Shown here piece by piece: positions 61,345 through 64,000 of a stretch of 64,000 bases of DNA. Positions within the stretch are counted from its first letter, which is position 1. Every line of letters begins with the position of its first letter. The notes beneath the pieces were generated by a model that saw only the letters and a program-made list of their open reading frames with translations, did not search any database and was not told where the DNA came from. The position numbers and the translations under genes were made by a program. The DNA comes from Pseudoips prasinana (taxonomy: Eukaryota > Arthropoda > Insecta > Lepidoptera > Nolidae), in NCBI GenBank assembly GCA_951640165.1, contig OX621249.1:3709001-3773000 (forward strand), written 5' to 3'.

Positions 61345-61862
61345 TGTTGAAAATGACTAAAGTTACTGAATTAGACTGACTGTCATTTACGGTCAAATTG
61401 GTCAAAAATGGTCATTAACTGTCAAAGATGGTCATTTTCAGTCTCAAATTGACTGAATTTTCAGTAATATTTTAGTAGATACCTTTTAAGTTTTTGTCGT
61501 TGATAAAAGTCTACAACTTCTAAATTGAAACAAAAAAGTGGTTTTTATGACTTATAGTATTATTATATAGCGTTAATGATTTTACATTTCTAATCATGCG
61601 TGCATTTAAGACAAAAAGGGCAACGTCGCATCGCCTCGCGCATCGACTTTGATGTCGTCTTATCCTCTCATGATATAATTGAAAATAAAACGTTGCTTCA
61701 TTTAAACTTGCATATAAATTGGGTACCTAAATAAATAAATAATTGGGTGGTAGTCGAGAATAGACAATAATATTTGAGTCAAATTGACTGAATTTGACAG
61801 TAAATGACCGGTCATTTAAAGTTTATGACAATTGCGCCTAGTCATATTCAGTCATTTTACAT
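61345..61862. mobile_element. Candidate non-autonomous transposon with repeated GTCA motifs
   Basis: Ends are loosely inverted: 'gttgaaaatgactaaagtt' left, 'agtcattttacatc' right. Each end, about 120 bp long, is packed with GGTCA, TGACT and AGTCA ('acggtcaaattggtcaaaaa', 'gacagtaaatgaccggtcat'). The centre is plain AT-rich DNA. Clustered short motifs near both ends suggest transposase sites. No coding sequence and no family recognised. Confidence 0.5.
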
Positions 61863-61864
61863 CT

Positions 61865-61914
61865 CCTACCTTACTCGATCATAATGTAGCTACATTATGA
61901 TCGAGTAATGTAGG
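61865..61914. repeat. Palindrome, 24-bp arms, 2-nt spacer
   Basis: The inner 18 bp ('ttactcgatcataatgta') are exact, then one mismatch and five more paired bases. The spacer is gc. Confidence 0.95.
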
Positions 61915-62029
61915 TTGCATGTCATTTACATAAAAATTGACATCCTTACGAAAGTTAACGTAACCACAAGAATAAAATATTTGCCTATAAAAGTCTTTGT
62001 GTCGTGTGAAGTACTAATTCATCATCATA

Positions 62030-62385
62030 TCATTCGATAGACGCCCAGGCCTCCCCAAAAATCTCCACAACTGCTGGTCTTGCGCTACCCACGTCCAGAG
62101 GCTTCCAGCAACCCTCACAAGATCATCGGTCCCTCTTGTACCCGTACAAGAGGGACCGATTACCCTTGCCCACGCTGGGTCTTCCGGTTGGTGGTCGCCA
62201 CTCGAGAACCTTTCCACCTGGAACTTGCGGCGTTAGTTCTACGTCGGGTCGTCGCTCATTGTGGGCCTTATCAGACGGCTCAGGGTCAACCAGAGAGCAA
62301 TGGACAGGGCTATGCTTGGCGGCTTTGCCTGCGAGTTCGAATCAGTCCGAATGAAGTGGCAATGGGCATACACATAGCTCGTAGA
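62030..62385. pseudogene. Two RTE fragments head to head
   Basis: 62030-62215 is RTE C-terminal sequence in reverse ('tccagaggcttccagcaacc', 'gtggtcgccactcgagaacc'). 62245-62385 is an earlier RTE stretch in forward sense ('gctcattgtgggccttatca', 'gagagcaatggacagggcta'). A palindrome (62125-62160) lies in the first part. No open frame. Confidence 0.7.
62125..62160. repeat. Palindrome in the RTE fragment, 17-bp perfect arms
   Basis: 'atcggtccctcttgtac', spacer cc, exact complement. The left arm is native RTE; the right arm is extra compared with 43523-43545. Confidence 0.95.
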
Positions 62386-62895
62386 CGTATTAATAATTCA
62401 TATAATACTAGAAATGTAAGACAGGAAAAATTAATTAAACCAACAATTAAACTTTCTATGGAGAGAGGATGATTGAATATTTAGTCCCTAAAATATTTAA
62501 CGAAATAGACGTACTAAGATTAGAACCTAAAATAAGTAGATATTTAATAAAACGTAAACTTAAGGACCTATTGCTCGGCGAATGTGACACTGTTATCAGT
62601 GAGTTACATTCGCGCGATGCAGTGGATCGGCTAGTTTAAGATGCGAAGAACTTGGATTGACACGCTGCCGCGTGTTTAGATTAGCTGTTTTGTTGTAATT
62701 TTGTTTTTCTTTGTTGTGTTTTAATTTTAACATAGATTTAAGATTTTTTAATATTTAAGTATATAGTATAATTATAATTGTGATATATACCTTTAATATT
62801 ATAAAAACGAGCGCGTCTCGCGAACAAGCTTTGTAGCTTGGCGAGGAACAATTTTATTGTAAAAAAATATTATATTTTATTAATAAATAATAAAA
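62386..62895 (+). pseudogene. LINE C-terminus and 3' UTR (LINE-K)
   Basis: 'NSYNTRNVRQEKLIKPTIKL' then, in another frame, 'MIEYLVPKIFNEIDVLRLEP', 'SRYLIKRKLKDLLLGECDTV', ending 'SRDAVDRLV' and TAA at 62637. This is a CR1/Jockey-group C-terminus ('yntR...P...yF.p.iyN.l'). The 3' UTR ends 'gcttggcgaggaacaatttt' and an A-rich tail. A tail-only copy is at 31012. Confidence 0.7.
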
Positions 62896-62988
62896 AAAAA
62901 CTAATTTATGAATACTTATTTGGATTATATTATCTTTCTACTCGTGCATGCACTTTACTACAGAAAAAATGTCAATATATATAAAATA

Positions 62989-63162
62989 CTAGCTGTGCCC
63001 CGCGGTTATATCCGCGTTAAACTTTATAAATTATAGCCTATGTGTTATTCGGATATATAAGCTAATTACTACAAAGTTGAATCAAAATCCATCCGGTAGT
63101 TTTTGCGTGAAGAAGTAACAAATATACACACACACTCACAAACTTTCGCCTTTATAATATTA
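62989..63162 (-). mobile_element. Non-autonomous Helitron (type 2), first of tandem pair
   Basis: CTAG complement at 62989, 'ccgcggttatatccgcg' hairpin, 5' end complement 'cgcctttataatatta'. Its 5' end touches the CTAG of the next copy. Confidence 0.8.
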
Positions 63163-63336
63163 CTAGTTGCACCCCGCGGTTTAACTTGCATTAAACTTTA
63201 TAAATTATAGCCTATGTGTCAATACAGGATGTCAGCTAATTCCATACCAAATTTTATTAAAATCGCTCCAGCCGTTTAGACGTGAAGCAGTAACAAACAC
63301 ACACTCACAAACTTTCGCCTTTATAATATTAGTGTG
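63163..63336 (-). mobile_element. Non-autonomous Helitron (type 2), second of tandem pair
   Basis: CTAG complement at 63163, a decayed hairpin ('ccgcggtttaacttgc'), end 'cgcctttataatattagt'. Confidence 0.75.
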
Positions 63337-63404
63337 ATGTATCGTTAAAAAAACATACATATTATTGATGAATTACACCGAACACATTTGAAAATAATCG
63401 TGCT

Positions 63405-63515
63405 CGGGGTAATCTGTGTGCTCATCACTCAAAGATTTGTCCCTGGTGGGGATCGAACCCACGACCTCTGGTTTAGGAGTCATGTTCAATAACCACTAGA
63501 CAAAACGCCAGTCCA
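63405..63515 (-). mobile_element. tRNA-derived SINE (SINE-F)
   Basis: Reverse head: 'ggtggggatcgaacccacga' (B box), 'aataaccactagacaaaacg'. Related to 35281-35415. Confidence 0.65.
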
Positions 63516-63825
63516 ATCTAGCTCGGATCAAAGCTTTATGCTCATCTGATACATGATTACTTGCACCTATTATCATAGAATGTTTTATGACCCATGCTAT
63601 ATTGGCGAAGTTATCACCAATTATATCGTCCGTTCTGTTTATGAGGTGAGCCATTAAAAATACCTGTTCATATCATAGCATAGACCATAAACTTAACAAT
63701 AATAAACTAGTAGTTTATCCTTGAATAAATTTCAATAAACGGTTATTATAACACAATATTAAATAAAACGTAAAGTAGAACGATGAATAGATGAAGTATA
63801 AACTTAAATTAAGAATAAATACGGG
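63516..63825. other. Intergenic, nothing recognised
   Basis: No supported feature. Confidence 0.4.
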
Positions 63826-63937
63826 CCAGTTGGCGTGGTTGGTAAATGCTTGCCTTTTACGCCTCAGGCCGTGCGTTCGATTCCCACGCAGGGCAGATAT
63901 CTCTGTGCATGTCTGTTTGTCCTGAGTCTGGGTGTAA
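63826..63937 (+). mobile_element. SINE-E, 5' part
   Basis: 'ggccagttggcgtggttggt' (A box) and 'gcgttcgattcccacgcag' (B box), then 'tgtctgtttgtcctgagtct'. The body is replaced by a Helitron. Confidence 0.8.
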
Positions 63938-64000
63938 TCTATACATATAATAAAATCGTAGAAAAGTCAAAACTGTACATTGAATATTTTTTTTAAAGGA
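63938..64000 (+). mobile_element. Helitron (type 1) 5' end, runs off the window
   Basis: TCTATACATATAATAAAATC after A, inserted in the body of the SINE-E at 63826. The rest lies beyond the window. Confidence 0.85.

Noticed and set aside
1..64000. Bacterial or phage system (operon, defence island, toxin-antitoxin)
   Set aside because: No operon-like gene strings or ribosome-binding sites exist; all coding signals are eukaryotic transposons or a spliced host exon.

Overview
This is nuclear DNA of an insect, almost certainly a moth or butterfly (Lepidoptera). It is AT-rich, has no operons or ribosome-binding sites, and is built almost wholly from layered transposable elements. The supporting signs are an insect-type farnesyl diphosphate synthase exon with a splice acceptor, 5S-rRNA-derived SINEs of the kind known from moths, RTE and CR1/Jockey-group LINEs, and short Helitrons. 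Species cannot be named from the sequence alone. SINE, MITE and LINE family names such as 'SINE-B' are local labels used only here.

The only convincing host coding sequence is the last exon of a farnesyl/isoprenyl diphosphate synthase (17417-17752, +). An unrecognised minus-strand open frame at 3689-3910 is a weak second candidate. Everything else that codes is transposon-derived: a nearly intact RTE retrotransposon (40485-43665, +); a long CR1/Jockey-group LINE on the minus strand (49260-53770) with the end of ORF1, an internal 749-bp duplication and a full RT; a mariner transposase with two nonsense changes and a frameshift (24195-25267); a hAT transposase relic (27912-28671); a Ty3/Gypsy LTR element in ruins (10727-15371); and about fifteen 5'-truncated LINE tails.

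Layout. 0-10 kb: SINEs, two copies of a 400-bp MITE (a third at 8.2 kb), LINE C-termini, a foldback MITE. 10-16 kb: a Helitron keeping a piece of Rep/helicase coding sequence, then the Gypsy relic (gag, zinc knuckle, RT, integrase, a 73-bp minisatellite, and a second LTR copy), followed by two long palindromes. 16-23 kb: the FPPS exon, several SINE families including two 5S-derived copies, a MITE split by a SINE, a 79-bp triplicate. 23-29 kb: a three-level nest (mariner in a hAT-like element in a SINE), then the hAT relic. 29-40 kb: MITEs, a 700-bp inverted repeat, LINE pieces and four Helitron copies. 40-49 kb: the RTE and LINE tails. 49-54 kb: the long LINE. 54-64 kb: tandem Helitrons, SINEs, RTE-derived short composites, a LINE endonuclease relic, and a motif-rich MITE.

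The autonomous RTE and the LINEs would supply the machinery copied by the short elements. Several short composites join the 5' leader and 3' tail of an RTE and look like its non-autonomous parasites. The most unusual structure is a set of about eleven short, nearly perfect palindromes with spacers of 0-12 nt (five of exactly 2 nt), sitting inside unrelated decayed elements. They look like inverted micro-duplications made by snap-back copying, or an assembly artefact. No undescribed defence or metabolic system was found.
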